From Escallonia rubra (taxonomy: Eukaryota; Streptophyta; Magnoliopsida; Escalloniales; Escalloniaceae): a DNA stretch of 64,000 bases. Where the stretch lies: NCBI GenBank assembly GCA_033065855.1, contig JAVXUO010001426.1, positions 1 through 64,000 of the forward strand, read 5' to 3'. Made by a program: the position numbers and the translations under genes. Under the pieces are notes generated by a model, which was given only the letters and a program-made list of their open reading frames with translations, made no database searches and had not been told where the DNA came from. Shown here one piece after another: positions 9,929 to 22,522 of this stretch; within the stretch, counting starts at the first letter, position 1; every line of letters starts with the position of its first letter.

Positions 9929-12900
9929 TCAAAGATCACTCCTGCTAGTATCAGTAGATGAGAACTGTAAAGCAATATCTTTAACAACTTGAATCAAGCC
10001 CTTCAAGTCATTAGTGCCAAGTTCAAGGCAGTCCTTGAGCAATTCACCCTCTATCACTTCTCTCTGCACTGTCTCCACCACTTCCCTTATTGAACCCTGC
10101 CATTGTCATCATAACAGAGATGTTAAAAAAATGTATGAGAGAGGGAGAGAGAAGATAAGGCCAAAATATTTGTAAATATGTTGTTAGTTACTGCACATCA
10201 CAGTTAAGATCTCTGGTTCAACTCCAAAATGGCCAACTACATGCAAGGAAATGTAGTAGAGGCATCTGATCAAGCATGCTATTGAAGTATAACATATAGA
10301 GCTCAGTTGGTAGAGTGATTTCTAACAACTGGGTCTTTCAAAAATGAGCTTGATGTCTAATTGTTCCGGTGGTAATGATATTAGTTGTAAGTGAACTAAA
10401 GGCCTAATTTGTGTTGCTCTCGGGAGTTCTTTGCTTATTGTCCTGATCCTCAAATCTACCGAGAATCTGCAAATGCATTCATATGCCATAAAAGAGATTT
10501 AGGCTGAACATGCAAGGAGCCAGAATACCACAGCTATTGTAAAACATGTCCCAGAAAAATATGGCTCCACGCATTCTTCTCCGTTCAAGGCAAAAAAAGA
10601 GCAAAAGACTTAAGCTGGATTACAGATTTGTTCTCCTCAAAGACCTACTATTCATTTTGCCCAAATTCGTTGTCTAAACACCTAGTAATGATGATAAATA
10701 GTATGCCAACTATGTTGGGGTTGTCACCTTTGCTAATATAAGAAGGCGAAAAGATAATGATTAAAGGCCATGCATTCGAGGTCCACGTGGTATGATGATC
10801 CTTCGATCAAAATCAACTGTCGAGGAGTCAACAAGTAATGACTTGCCACCATCCTATGTTCCTCACAAGAATTAGTAAGGTCCACCTTGGTGTGTAGGCA
10901 CTCCAAGGGCCGCCATTCGAAAGATAACACCAGATACAGAAACAAACCCCCGTCAACTAGACCAGCTTGAACCTCGTAGTAAGCTTGAGATACACAAAGA
11001 TACAATCCCACGTTACCTTGCTTGACCTCGATCTTTTGCGTCTGCAGAATAAAACTTAGGGCTCGTCGAGGCAGTTATGTTGCCTTGACCTTTTCTAAGA
11101 CATACAGCATTGTGGCCCCACTCTGCAGAGACAATTCAACTCAACTCAACTAAGGCTTTGTCAGAAACTACTTGACAGTCTAGCCCTAGCTCTTCTTATG
11201 CCATCGACTTGGCATAAGTCACTCTTTCTTGTCGGGGCATGTAAAGGCCTAAGTTGGATATGTCCAACCCATCTCAAGTGATGTTTCCCCGTATCTCGCT
11301 CCTCAGTCAGAGCCATCCAACCTTGCTGTGTATGCAAATTTATAATTTCATCCTTCCTCGTGTGTGCAGTCGTCCACCTAAGCCTGCGCATTTCAGCTAC
11401 ACTCATCTTATGCGTGTAACATTTCTTAGTTGACCAATATTCATAAAAGTAATATAGCCGGCCACAGGGCCATCCAATAAGTTCTCTTTCGACTTAACAA
11501 TATAGGTCAACATCTTCATGAAACTTTCCCCCATAGAATAACGACTCCAAGATCTCAAAAGATTTCATTCTGGGGTACCTTTATTTACGACCCTTCTCCA
11601 AGACATGATAAACCTAAGCCCCCAGATTCTGAAGTGCTTCTCTTGTCAACTCAACTTTGCACAAGTCTCATTACCAATAATATATCCATAGATAACATAA
11701 ATAATGGAACGTCGTACCACATATACTAGTTATTGTGCCATCTTACACGTCCTTGATCAACCTATGTAGATGAGTAGATGTCACCACACTAATGAATGTG
11801 TGTCTTAACTCGCATAATTCCAACCCTAATCACCTTTACATCCTGATATGGCAGGTGACCATTGCAAGATGTACGACCTCTCGTGTAACCTGTTTCAATG
11901 ACGGCTTTAAATGATCCACTGCACTCCATTATTATACACATTATCTCTAAAGTAGAAACTCTACAGGTGTCATCTCAATAAGTAACGTTTGTCTAACTCA
12001 AGAAAAACCTAATCATATTGCTCGTGACCCTCGAATGAATGGCATGGCCTCACTTGACTCAAACCCATTAACCAAACACTTGGCCCTTTCTTACCCAACA
12101 AAACAATTGCGTTGATTCACACCTGCCATCTACCTGGGCAGAAACATTCTTGCTCCAACTTGCTCAAAACCCCTCTCATCAACAAACTTTTAAGGCAATT
12201 TGACAAATTCCAACCGTACGAATGAAAAGTTCATGGAAATTGGCCCGGTAATCAACTTCCATGTCATTTCACATTGTGATACCCCTTCATCTTAGCAAGT
12301 TGAAATCAACAAAAGCTGGTAAAAATCTGCAAATTTATAAACCTTTCCAACTAATGGCTCTCAAGTTCCGAGATGAGAGGGTCTTACATCCCTGATTGTT
12401 CATGAACTTTTCATCCATAAAGTTGAAATACGTTGAATGACTCTAAAAGCTTGTTAAATCGAATAGGATTTGGCACAAAAAAGTTTGTGCTACATGTAAT
12501 GTACCCTCAACGTGTGATCCTCCACATCACAAGCTATCCCCCTCATGTAACCACAAACCAAAAACCACATAATCACAAAGAGGGAGAGGCTATTCCCACC
12601 CCCTTAAGATGCTATCCACACGCTTGTTCGTCTCTAAAAGTTAGTTTCTGAGTATTTTTAGCGACAATAAGGGGGTGAAAAGGTATATAACGAGCTGGAA
12701 ATAGCATTCCCTATAAAAATGTTGTAACTGCGATTTCATAATCTGTGTCGCTCTTGACCATAATATCTTGTCTTCGTTGACTTTTTACAAATACCTGGAA
12801 TAGAATTCGGGAGGTGATAAATGATAATCTCGCTCTTAGATTGGACTACACACTCCAATCGGCTTTTGATGGCATTTAATTTCCATGGAATTAAGACATA

Positions 12901-13528
12901 AAAACACTGGCTCTACACTTTTTTATCAGACTCGTCAACCATTACTAAGTTGGTCCGTAATTAAAATTCTACTCCAAGTCAATGCTCCGACGAACTTCCG
13001 CAGAAAACATCAAAGGAACAAAAATTACGAAATGGACCGAGTGAGATCGAAAAGCAAACGCACCGACTGACGGAACACTTTAAGCAACCGACCGAGCAAC
13101 GACTTGGAAACCCTGAGGACATCACCGTAATGCCCTCTCAACCACGCCGCCCTCTCGGCCTCCGAGTCCAGCCGAGCCAACTCGGCCACTGCCCGCATCA
13201 ACTCGTTCAGGTCCGACACGGCGCCCAGCATCTCGAACGACGCCGCATCCCGCCACGCGTAGTTCTTGACGTAGTCCCAGCCCATGGACCCGAAGGCGGC
13301 CCAGAACCCGAGCCCGACCCCGCGGGTGGTGAAATCGAGCTTGCTGGCGATGAGTCGGGCTCGGGTGGCGCCGGCCTGGTCGCCGCGCGAGGCGCGGAGG
13401 GCGGCCACGCGGGCTGTGAGGGAGTGGGCGAGGGAGAAGAGGGTTTGGTAGCGAGCGAAGGGGAGCGGGGTGGGGGGCGGGGGCGCGGTCGTGAGGTGGA
13501 GGGCTACGAGGAGGAGACCAAGAACCAT
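9929..13528 (-). CDS. Uncharacterised plant protein, two exons split by a 2.97-kb intron
   Basis: Exon 1 runs 13528-13064 (155 codons) and exon 2 runs 10096-9929 (55 codons plus TGA). The donor (TCG|GTGCGT) and acceptor (GGCAG|GGTTC) are both in phase 0, so the product is 210 residues. The N-terminus is hydrophobic (MVLGLLLVALHL) and suggests a signal peptide or membrane anchor. Conserved-looking parts are FTTRGVGLGFWAAFGSMGWD, YVKNYAWRDAASFE, ARLDSEAERAAW and LLKVFRQS, then in exon 2 REVVETVQREVIEGELLKDC and LELGTNDLKGLIQVVKDIA. I recognise this as a conserved plant family without a known function and give it no name. Exon 1 is strongly GC-rich and exon 2 is not. No lesion is seen. Confidence 0.82.
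10097..13063 (-). other. Long intron of the uncharacterised gene
   Basis: This is the single intron of the gene at 9929-13528. It contains the LINE fragment at about 11100-11406. The rest is non-coding and probably old repeat sequence, although I could not classify the part at 11407-12900. Confidence 0.7.
11100..11406 (-). pseudogene. LINE reverse-transcriptase C-terminal fragment
   Basis: The minus-strand frame from 11406 to 11161 reads MSVAEMRRLRWTTAHTRKDE, then HHLRWVGHIQLRPLHAPTRK and GIRRARARL. This is the typical C-terminal part of a plant LINE reverse-transcriptase ORF (MSVAEMRxLRW...RLRWxGHVxRRPxxAPxR). Only the C-terminus remains. It sits in the same orientation as the host gene, inside its intron. 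The adjoining CAACTCAACTCAACTAAGG (plus strand, 11137-11155) resembles a tail that recurs at 36628-36670. Confidence 0.7.
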
Positions 13529-13529
13529 T

Positions 13530-14166
13530 GATCTTTTGGGTGAGAAAATGATCGACCGATTAAAAAAAATGACTTGTGACTTCCCTTAGAAAATTAGTAG
13601 TTGTGAGTTACAGTGTTACACTAATAGTTAATTGGGTTAAATAAAAAATTGTTGCCCATAATATATATGTATTTACTATTCATGTTCTATATTTATAACG
13701 TTAGCTATAATATCTCATGTAATTGACAAAATCGCAACAAAACCGTTCGTTATCGCAACTTTCTTCAAAAAATGTCGCCGAAGGTTGTTTCCGCGGTAGC
13801 CCTTGGGTTTTGGGATTGGTGGTGGTTGGCACTTGGCAGTCGTGGGATGGGTCAGAATGTAGAAATGGGTTATCTTCGTGGGGATGTGGTGGCCGACAGT
13901 GATGGGTCATGGTGACGGGGAGAGTGGGGCTACGATCATGGCCCGTCGCTAGGTGGCGAGGCAGGGGTGTTGCCAACGATGTCGCCGGAAGGTGTTGCCG
14001 GCGATGGTGATGTGTGGAAATGGGAGTAGCCCCATCACTGCTTGTTGCTGCATGTTGTTTGTTGTTCCTGCATTATTGGTTGTACAATATACATTTTTGG
14101 TTGTAATACTCAAACTCTCAAATTATTATTTGAATCTTATGCATGTTGTTTGTGTTTTTGAATTTA
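13530..14166. other. Upstream region of the uncharacterised gene; no other gene
   Basis: The first 130 bases presumably hold the promoter and 5' UTR. An AT-rich run (TAATATATATGTATTTAC, about 13658-13676) could supply a TATA element on the minus strand. The GC-rich part at 13770-14030 carries short open frames on both strands but no recognisable protein. Confidence 0.45.
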
Positions 14167-14849
14167 GAAGGTGTTTGTGATTGATTATGTGATAGTCAAA
14201 CATGATTTAATCTAGATTAAATTAGGTATGTGGGTATTAGGCAAAAGAGATTAAGAGATTTAATCTATCTTTAGAAGCTAAAAATTGATTTAATCCATAA
14301 TCCTCAAAAGTGAGGATTATGAAATAATTATTTTTTTATAATCAGGTTTGACCTTCTAATTTACCATCCTATCTCCATATTTTTCACAAAAAAATCTCTC
14401 ATACCCCTTAATTAATTATCTTAGATAGTTTTTGGAGTTTATCTCTTCTCCTATTACTAACTTTTCTCCTACAGCTAGATAATCCTTTTTTTGGTTAAGA
14501 TAAACTTTATTTGTAATTTGGGGATGTGATCGTATTATAAGCAATAACATGACAGTGTTTGTGTTTTTAATTTAAAATAAAAAGTAAGAACTTCTGTAGG
14601 TACGTGAAAATAGTTATTTTAATAATTTATTTTTGTATAATAGTTATTTATAAATAAAAGTTATGTTAACGTTGCTTGGATATTAGAAAATGTTTATTGA
14701 GTGTCCTATATGGTCATTTTGGTCATAGTGAAACTAATTTAAGTACTTTTTATCCAAACACTTTTTTATAAATTTAATCTAGTTTACAATTATTTTTGCC
14801 AAACAATTTAAGTTGAATCTGCTTTTTTTAATCAATCTCAAACGGGCTC
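14167..14849 (+). mobile_element. Tourist-like MITE, copy 1
   Basis: The termini are GAAGGTGTTTGTGATTGATT and, in reverse complement, GAGCCCGTTTGAGATTGATT. Flanking trinucleotides are TTA and TTG, a slightly decayed PIF/Harbinger-type duplication. Internal sequence (GATTTAATCTAGATTAAAT, GTGAGGATTATGAAATAAT, TTTGACCTTCTAATTTACCA) matches the element at 28063-28697 in reverse complement. No coding capacity. Confidence 0.75.
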
Positions 14850-15107
14850 TTGGTCTTTGTTGCTGTACCTTATAGTTTATTTATAATTTATCAAAAAAGT
14901 CAAAATGTAAGTTAACATTTTAGTATAAAGAATTAAAGATAGATAAATAGTAATAAAATATAGTAAACTTATAAAACTTCAATCTTCAACTTAATTCGAG
15001 AAAGTTCCATTTTCTATATTAACATAACATTAGCCCACAACCATATGCAAATAGCAATAATTATCACTTAATCAGTTAATCCTGCATAAATTGGGAGATA
15101 ATAAATA

Positions 15108-15275
15108 CTACCTCCATTCATTTCTTTTGACATTTTGTGGTTTCTAAGATAAATTTAAGTATCATTTGGCAAGTCGAGATAGGGTAAAACAACGAGTGAA
15201 GTTAATATTTATATGTACCAAACCCATCCCAAAAATTTGCAAGAAAGTCAACTCCGAAAAATCTAATGGAAGGAG
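15108..15275. mobile_element. Stowaway MITE
   Basis: A 168-bp element flanked by TA on both sides (15106-15107 and 15276-15277). The left terminus is CTACCTCCATTCATTTC and the right, in reverse complement, is CTCCTTCCATTAGATTT. This matches the Stowaway (Tc1/mariner) pattern. Confidence 0.7.
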
Positions 15276-15623
15276 TACACTGAGATACGACTTTTTTGCC
15301 TCAAAAGCTAGAATGGCAACAGGAACAACATGAGTTGAATAGTGCAACTCAAGCTATGAATTTGAATCTAAACCGAGCAAAACCCAAAAGGCTAAGACAG
15401 TTCGTAATAAGATTAAGCCCATAAAACCACGTTAAACCCAACAACAAAAAAATGAAGGAGAGGCGTTTAGCTTACTTAAATATTGAAGGGCTGAAATCGA
15501 TCTTGCGATTAACCTTCTGCTTTGCCGTGTATATATGCACGCCAACAGCCGCGATTGGTTATGAAGCCTCTTCCCGTAAGGCGGCTCCTTTTTTCCCTTT
15601 CTTTTCATGCACTACAAGAAACT

Positions 15624-15661
15624 GGGCTTTTAGCGACGGACTTGTCCGTCGCTAAAAGCCC
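15624..15661. repeat. Perfect hairpin in the CACTA subterminal region
   Basis: GGGCTTTTAGCGACGGAC followed by a TT spacer and its exact reverse complement, an 18-bp stem. It begins 14 bases inside the element and is built from two head-to-head subterminal motifs. Confidence 0.85.
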
Positions 15662-18029
15662 TCAATTCGTCGCTAAAGACTTTTAGCGACGGACAACCCG
15701 TCGCTAAAAATTCGTCGCCTATAACCCCGTCACTAAAAGTTTGGCGACGGAATTTAAAAATCCGTTACTTAAAAAATGACTTTTAGCGACGGAACGATAA
15801 ATTCAATTAGCGACGAAAATTCCGTCGCTAAATATATTTTCCATATTTTATTTTAATTTTTTTATTTTCTTAAAATTCAATTAATAAAAGACTTTTAGCG
15901 ACAGATACTCTGTCGCTAAAAGTCCCTGTCGCTAAAAGTCCTTCGCTTATTTAAGCCTTTTTAGTCAGGCAACTTCTATCGCTAAAAGTCCATCCGGTAA
16001 CAACCGAATCAGACTTTTAGCAACGAAATTTTGTCGCTAAATGTCTATAGATAAAAGTTAAAAAAAAAAGTTGTTTCTTAAATTGTTATTAATTTTTAAA
16101 AATTTCAAGCATATTTTCATTGACAATAAATTCTAATCAACAATATAGCACTCTTCTCTACCAAATTTCAAACAATACAAATAAAATATAAGTCATACAC
16201 CAATATCTAACGCCCAATACTCAACTACCAAAATTCGAATAAAATAAATCACATCCTACAAATTTCGAAACAAAATTACTTATTTTAACAAAACCAAACA
16301 AAATAGATATCAATCTCCCAAGATATAGAGACTCAAATACGATAGCTTCGTGTACTTGATCCTCTTCTCCTTCGTGACACCAACAGTGGCTCCACGTTTT
16401 CTAGTGTAATTGAGCGCCACCTGCATTAGACTAAAAAGCAACTTAATAGTTGAGAGAAAAAAAAAGAAGGAGAAAGTACCGAAAAATATAAGTGACGAAG
16501 TTATTTTTTAAGATAAACTTTTTAAGTAGTATTTCGTACCACTGTGTGAATATAAATATCAAACTTAAAAAATAAGAAGCTACACCCTAATTGACTCACA
16601 TGCATGGGCAATGGAATCAAATCTACGACGCCCATGCAGTCCATGGATCCAGTTCATCATGACCACCTAATGTGCTGACATTGCCATTTTCCTTTACAAC
16701 AGGATCCTTCCTCCCAGCTCTACTTTGACCATTGGGCACCATGGCTTAAACTCCAAGAAATTTGATTTGCTAAGTGCAGATTATAAAGTGAACAAAGTAA
16801 GGAAAAAAGTTCATATAATTATCGCAATAATTTGAGAAATATATGTTGAATAGATATAGTATCAACAAAAGATTTTCACATCTTTGCCGGCACATATTTC
16901 AATGCCTTGCTCAAAATACAAGATTAACATCCAATTTCAAGAAAAGCAACGTGTTAGGTATTATGCTAACACAACACATGAAGAGAACTCTAGGATAAAA
17001 CAATTCAATAAATTGTAACTAGTAAAATACCCATTAGCGATTGGCTTAACATCACATCCTAAATACACCGGAAAACAACTATATCAAAATAGCAAAATTT
17101 TGACGACATTTTTAATTCTACTGAACAAAAGTCTGTCCAATTTCTCGCGTAATTAACGTGAAATCAGTTACGTAAAAATCCTAATTCATCTCGTTATTCG
17201 TAATCTTAAATAAGCGTCTACTCCACTCAATTCGGTCAAAACATGTCATCAGGTTAATTGAGTTAACTAAATCATAAAACTGTCCCAGAAACTCAAACAA
17301 AAATCTCAAAAAACTACTCCTCCAAGAAGTTTCGCTTCAAGTTACATCAAAAATAAAAAAAACAATTAATCACAAATAACAATTGATCTACCAGATGTCC
17401 AGAACACCATAACAACCACACAAATCTAAACTTAAAGTCAAGATCCATAACATTTCTACACTATACCATCACAGATCTACATAAAAAGGCACAATACAAA
17501 CAGATCCAAAAAAATTCAAACATTTCTCAACTAATTCAACATAAATCAAAACAATTACAAATATAAACATCAAAATTACTCACCAAATTCGTTAGATCTT
17601 CGAGTTAGGCAATGTATCCAAACGGTCAGATCCAAAATATACAGCAATCGAATGAATTAAGAAAACGTTTGGTCAAGATGAAAACTAAAACTCTAACGCT
17701 AGTCCTTAATCTAGAGGCTCATGTTATTCAAAACCCTAATCTAAAAAATCGTTTATGAGGAAGGTGAACCTGATTTTTAGTACTCGTAGAGAGATATCGG
17801 AAATGTCGACGAAAGTTGTTATTGACAACAGCGTGTGAAGAGATAACACTAGGAAGATCAGTGCTACAAAGATTTTGAATTGAAGTACCTTCTTGTATAT
17901 GGTAGATCTGTCAGAGCGGCAGCGGCGCAATGAGTGCCTCGGTTGGGCGACAGCGGTGCGGTGATTGTGTCTGTTGGGCGACAGCAGTAGCAGAGGTGGG
18001 TGGCATGAGAGGCGACCAGGGAAGAAGAG

Positions 18030-21000
18030 TGTGACACCCTCAACCCAGGTGACATCACCGGGCTGAGTTATCAACCATAATCACATTCTAAACCCTGTGC
18101 TGAATACAGAGCAACTACATTCTCATACTCATACATCATTGATAGACGCTCCAAATTGCGTCCTTACAAAAAATTTCTTATAAACATACATCATACTGCA
18201 GCGGAAGACTTTCAGGTCTTTAAACAACATAAATGTTTACAACCTAATATACGACTTTAGTCGTAGGACTCTTAACAACCTATCTTGCAACTCAATCTTT
18301 ATCCCACAATTCCTAGTTGGTCTTACCTCACACAACTGATCCCCTTGCTCAACTTTTCTAGCTTGTTTCTTTTTCCTTTCTAGAAGGTTCTCCTTGATCA
18401 ACCTTATAGCCTGCACAATACAACATAAGGAATGAACGCAAATCGCCCAGTAAAGACAACACGAAGAGTATCATGTACAAATGATTCAAGAGACTCGGAG
18501 AAATAATAATCATCTTAACGATAGAAATGAATCAAGAGTTCCAATAAAATTTTGACATCAGCATAATTGTCAAACGATAATTTTTCTTTCGTTAGACTGA
18601 GCGGCTTTAAGGCCCAACAGAACAGCATTACTGCCACCTCCTCATGGACTGGACTGACTGACCGACTATGCAAGTGAACCCAAAATCCAAGGTCGTAAAG
18701 ATAAACATCATTGAAATACAAATCATTAAAATCATCAACATCAAAAGAAAATCAAATGCAATGCACATGGACACGACAGACAGGACTCGACCAGACACGA
18801 CAGACTCTGCTCGAGCGACATTCATCCTCTTTGGCCAGTGATCATAATTCATAGGCCATCCTCCTCATATTTATGTCCCATTTTATGTTGCCCCAAGTCC
18901 TCAATGGTGTTCTCAAAGAGAAGAGATATCGGCTATCAATAATTGCCGGCATCTCACAACCACACATAACAATCCCTACACAATACCATCATCAACTTCA
19001 GGTATGCTAATCGAATCGAATCATAGCATACTAGGACATGCATCATCCTCATTAAATTCTATCAATAGGGCGGACTAAGGAAATTTATTCTACCCTAAGT
19101 TCTCAACAGTACAATTCAAATATGCGTATACCGGTCACAATGACTACCGGTGTCCAATCATAGCAACAAGAATTCAACAACACGTCATCAACATGGCATG
19201 CTAATCGAACAATGAATTAGCATATCAGAACCGCATCGTCCTTACCTGATTGGCTTATAGCCGAAGCAACTCTCAATCTCTGATCGCAACGAGCTGCATT
19301 ACCTAGTCAAATAATACTATGCTCGTTAGAAATCATTCCACATATACGCACTCCCAATTCTACCCCTTCCCATACAATCATTTATAGCGTCTTACGACAG
19401 CTTGTTAATCCGATCCAATAATTGGATCCTTAACCTAGCTTACCAACGCATTAGTAATAGCCACTATCTCATTATTTCAACGTATTAACATCATTCCTCA
19501 CTTCCCACCATTTCGAACGCTGAATTACACGCGTTCCCTAAAATTTGGCGTCAACATGGCAAATTATCAAAATACCCCATCTAGGCGGCAAATTACCAAA
19601 ATACCCCCTGACGGTTCAGTACCACTCCAACACCCCAAATCTGTCTCAAAACAACCTTTCAGGTGTTTTACAACTCTTTTCGAACTAAAAATTCTTTTGA
19701 AAAACTTTATCGGGAAAATTACCAAAATACCCCTCTCCGGGTGGCAAATTACCAAAATGCCCCATGAGGGTTCTCGACATCAGAAAAATCTCAAAAGTGA
19801 TTTAAAACGCTATTTTAAGCCTTCCGAATTCATTCTTGAGCTTAAAGTATTTTACAAAATTTTCGCCCAAAACTCCCGAACCGATGTCCGTATCGAGCGC
19901 TTAAAAGCCCATTCGGCCAAAAATAGCTAACGACTTCGGAATGACCCGAAATCCTGGAAAATGGAACTTCCCAACATCCTAGGGTTCTCAGTTCTCATAA
20001 AATTTTTGCGCGAAACCGCGTTCGTTTGATATTTTAAACTTCACTTCAAAGTTTCAAAATTCCCCCAGCGGTTAACCCCTTTTCCGACCTCGGAAAAATC
20101 TGAAATTTTTCCACGATGTAGGTCTTCCAAAAATAATCGGGGTTACAGTTTTGTACTTTGTTCAATTTTGACCCCAGATGTCTATAAAAATTCGTTTATA
20201 AACTGCTCAACTTTTTCCTACCTCTACTCACAATCGCCGTCACTATTCACAGCTTAACACACACTAAATCACCTTATATGCATATAGTTTTCTTCTTCCT
20301 TGGCCTACCGAGACCCATTCTTGCTCACATAACTCACCCAACTTATCCACCGCTACTTACACCCACTTAAACACTTCAATTACTCACTATATCTCGTAAA
20401 AACACACACCAACACATAATCAAACATATATACACACACCCTCACCCCTGTAAAACACACACAGTCACAAGCACACCACCGAACACACACACAACCTTGC
20501 ACACAGTGTCCACCTTCCCACTTTCATCACCTACAACCCACCAAACCCACATATAAACACCAATTCCCCCCTTCGCTCAATACCCTAAGTCCCACCCCCT
20601 TCTTACGCAGCTCAAACTCACGCACAAGGATGCTGAGTTCACACAGACATGGCAACTCCCAATACATTTAGAACGAGAATTTACACGACACGAAAGTAAG
20701 GAAGTTAACCTTGGGATTCTTCCCAAACTCTCCTCTTCCCTCTAATTTCTCTGGTTAATTCCTGCCCGAACTCTTGTTCCCTCTCTATTTCCCTTTCTTC
20801 CGTCCTCTGTTCTTCTTTTCTTTGTTTACTCTGTTTTTTTCCTTTCGGGTTACTGTTCCTTCTTCTTTTTCTTTTCTTTTTCTTTTTCTCTTACCCGAAT
20901 TCCTTACTCTTCTTTTGGTTTAACCTTTATCCCATGTAGTTGTTTAATATAAAATTACATTAGTCATAAGATGGTCAAGGAGGAGGTGGCACCATCTTGT

Positions 21001-21255
21001 GACCAAATTTTCAAATTTGCACAATGGCCCTCCAAATTTCCATATTCGCAAAATGGCCCCGCAAGTTTCAAAATTTGTATTTTTGACCCCTTAACTTTCT
21101 AAAATTACATTTTAACCCCCAAGGCCTTACTAACCCCATATTTAGCACCCTAACTCTTAATCATTGTCAATATATTGCTACTTAATATAAATAGCACCCC
21201 TTAATTAATCAAACTCACGGTTAAATTAATTTCTGATACTTTTCGGGGTATCACA
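18030..21255 (+). mobile_element. Solo LTR (~3.2 kb) nested in the CACTA element
   Basis: It begins TGTGACACCC and ends GGGGTATCACA, so the ends are TG...CA with short inverted repeats. It is flanked by a perfect 5-bp duplication AAGAG (18025-18029 and 21256-21260). There is no gag-pol, primer-binding site or polypurine tract between the ends, so it is read as one long LTR left after recombination. A TATA-like CTATAAAAA at 20182-20190 fits plus-strand orientation. The length and the TGTGACACCC terminus suggest a Tekay/Del-type Ty3-gypsy element, which is inference. Confidence 0.8.
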
Positions 21256-21636
21256 AAGAGAGGCAGCAGAGCGAGTGTCGGGCGACAATCTGTTGTGTGA
21301 GAGAGAGGGGGATGAGGGTTGAGGAGAGGAGAAAGAAAGGAGCGGCGGGGTACTGAAAGAAAAAAATTAGGGTTCGATTGATTTATAGTCATCATTTCCA
21401 AAATAAGAAAAATTCAAAAAAATGGAGAAAATGCAAAAAAATACTTTTAGCGACGGAAAATCCATCGGTATTGCCCCGCCGCTAAATATTTTTGCCCACG
21501 AAAAAATCCGTCGGTAAAACTATTTAGCAACAGACTTTTAGCGATGGGGCAATCCGTCGCTAAAGATACTTTTAGCTACGGATTTGTGTTCGTCGCTAAA
21601 AATTCGTCGCTAAAGATGTATTTTCTTGTAGTGATG

Positions 21637-21803
21637 CTAGTACATGTGCGAAATTAAAGTTCATAATATGATTTTTGCTAAAAATAATCGAGTATCACTT
21701 AATTGTAATATTTAATAAAGTAAATTTTAAATTATGAAATTTTTACTATTAAATTTTTATTTTGTGTCATTTTTCAACAATTTTTTTAATATGCCAAGCT
21801 TGA
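21637..21803. other. Spacer between CACTA and MULE
   Basis: AT-rich sequence with nothing recognisable. Confidence 0.6.
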
Positions 21804-21813
21804 CATTTACAAT

Positions 21814-22017
21814 GAGGTAACATCACATATGGTCCCTAAACTTTTCTCAGTTCTCACATATAGTCCCTGTATTTTAAAAATGGTAAGATCAGTCCCCATA
21901 CTTTTTAAATTTACCCACTAAAGCCCTTTTCCACACGGCCGTCTGTTTTCAGCCTTTAATGTGACTTTTGTTGGGGGTATTTTCGTCCATTCCCCTCCTC
22001 AGTTTCCCTCCAAAATA
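21814..22017 (+). repeat. Left terminal inverted repeat of the MULE
   Basis: Pairs with 27519-27728. Scattered single-base differences are visible, but the outer ~100 bp are nearly identical. In Mutator elements the TIR is also the promoter. The GRF zinc-finger start codon lies about 100 bp inside it. Confidence 0.9.
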
Positions 22018-22119
22018 AACTAGTTGCTTCCCTCTTTCCCTCCAAAATACTTCCACACTCGTTGATTAAAAACCCATCCCCTGGAAGCTAAGCCAGCTCA
22101 TGGCCATAGCTACAGATAT

Positions 22120-22522
22120 ATGAAAGCTCGATGCTTTTGTGGAGTGAGTGCAAAGTTGCGCACTTCATGGACAGACCTCAATCCAATAAGGAGGTTTTAT
22201 GTTTGCGAGATCAATGAGGTAAACTTATGTTTTGATATTCTTTCTTTTTTCTTGATGAGTTGAATTTTTTTTTTCATTTGTAGATTTAAAAGCTGGGATA
22301 ATTGTAATGCACACCAATTGTTTGTAGAATGGCTCATGTGGATACTTTGAGTGGTATGATCCCCATATGTGCCGTAGATCATGTCAACTGATTCCTGGGC
22401 TCTTCCGAAAGATTAAACACATGGAAGCTCATATTACAAGGCGCAATCAAAGGGAGAAGAAGCTTTGGATGGCCCTGGTTTTGTCATATCTGATGGCACT
22501 GGTGTGTTGGTGTCTAAAGTAG
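22120..22522 (+). CDS. GRF-type zinc-finger protein carried by the MULE, two exons
   Basis: Exon 1 is 22120-22218 and exon 2 is 22328-22522, with donor GAG|GTAAAC, acceptor TTTGTAG|AATGG, both phase 0, giving 97 residues. Residues 1-45 contain a GRF zinc finger: CFCG, then SWTDLNPIRRFYVC, then CGYFEWYDP. The ligands are consistent with Cys5 or Cys7, Cys29 and Cys37. GRF fingers bind single-stranded or structured nucleic acid in other proteins. A basic helical segment follows (HMEAHITRRNQREKKLW), then a hydrophobic C-terminus (MALVLSYLMALVCW) that could be a membrane anchor. This resembles the At4g04775-like plant proteins. The first ATG after an in-frame stop at 22063 is used. It converges on the transposase gene with about 390 bp between their ends. 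No lesion is visible. Its function in the element is unknown. Confidence 0.8.

Larger units (their letters stand above)
15610..21633. mobile_element. Non-autonomous CACTA transposon with a nested LTR
   Basis: It starts CACTACAAGAAAC and ends TTTTCTTGTAGTG, the classic CACTA terminal repeat, with a perfect 3-bp target duplication ATG (15607-15609 and 21634-21636). Both subterminal regions carry many copies of a TTTTAGCGACGGA motif in both orientations, as expected for transposase-binding subterminal repeats. No transposase is seen. A short minus-strand stretch (16750-16330) reads MVPNGQSRAGRKDP and, after a possible intron, NYTRKRGATVGVTKEKRIKY, which may be the remains of an element-encoded gene. 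Without the LTR inserted at 18030-21255 the element would be about 2.8 kb. Confidence 0.9.

Noticed and set aside
10303-10340. tRNA-like or SINE box A (GCTCAGTTGGTAGAG)
   Set aside because: It resembles a tRNA D-arm promoter, but no box B follows at the right distance and no cloverleaf can be drawn. It may be a SINE relic, not supported enough to call.
13130-13531. 133-codon plus-strand frame rich in Gly/Glu/Arg
   Set aside because: Antisense shadow of the GC-rich first exon of the minus-strand gene.
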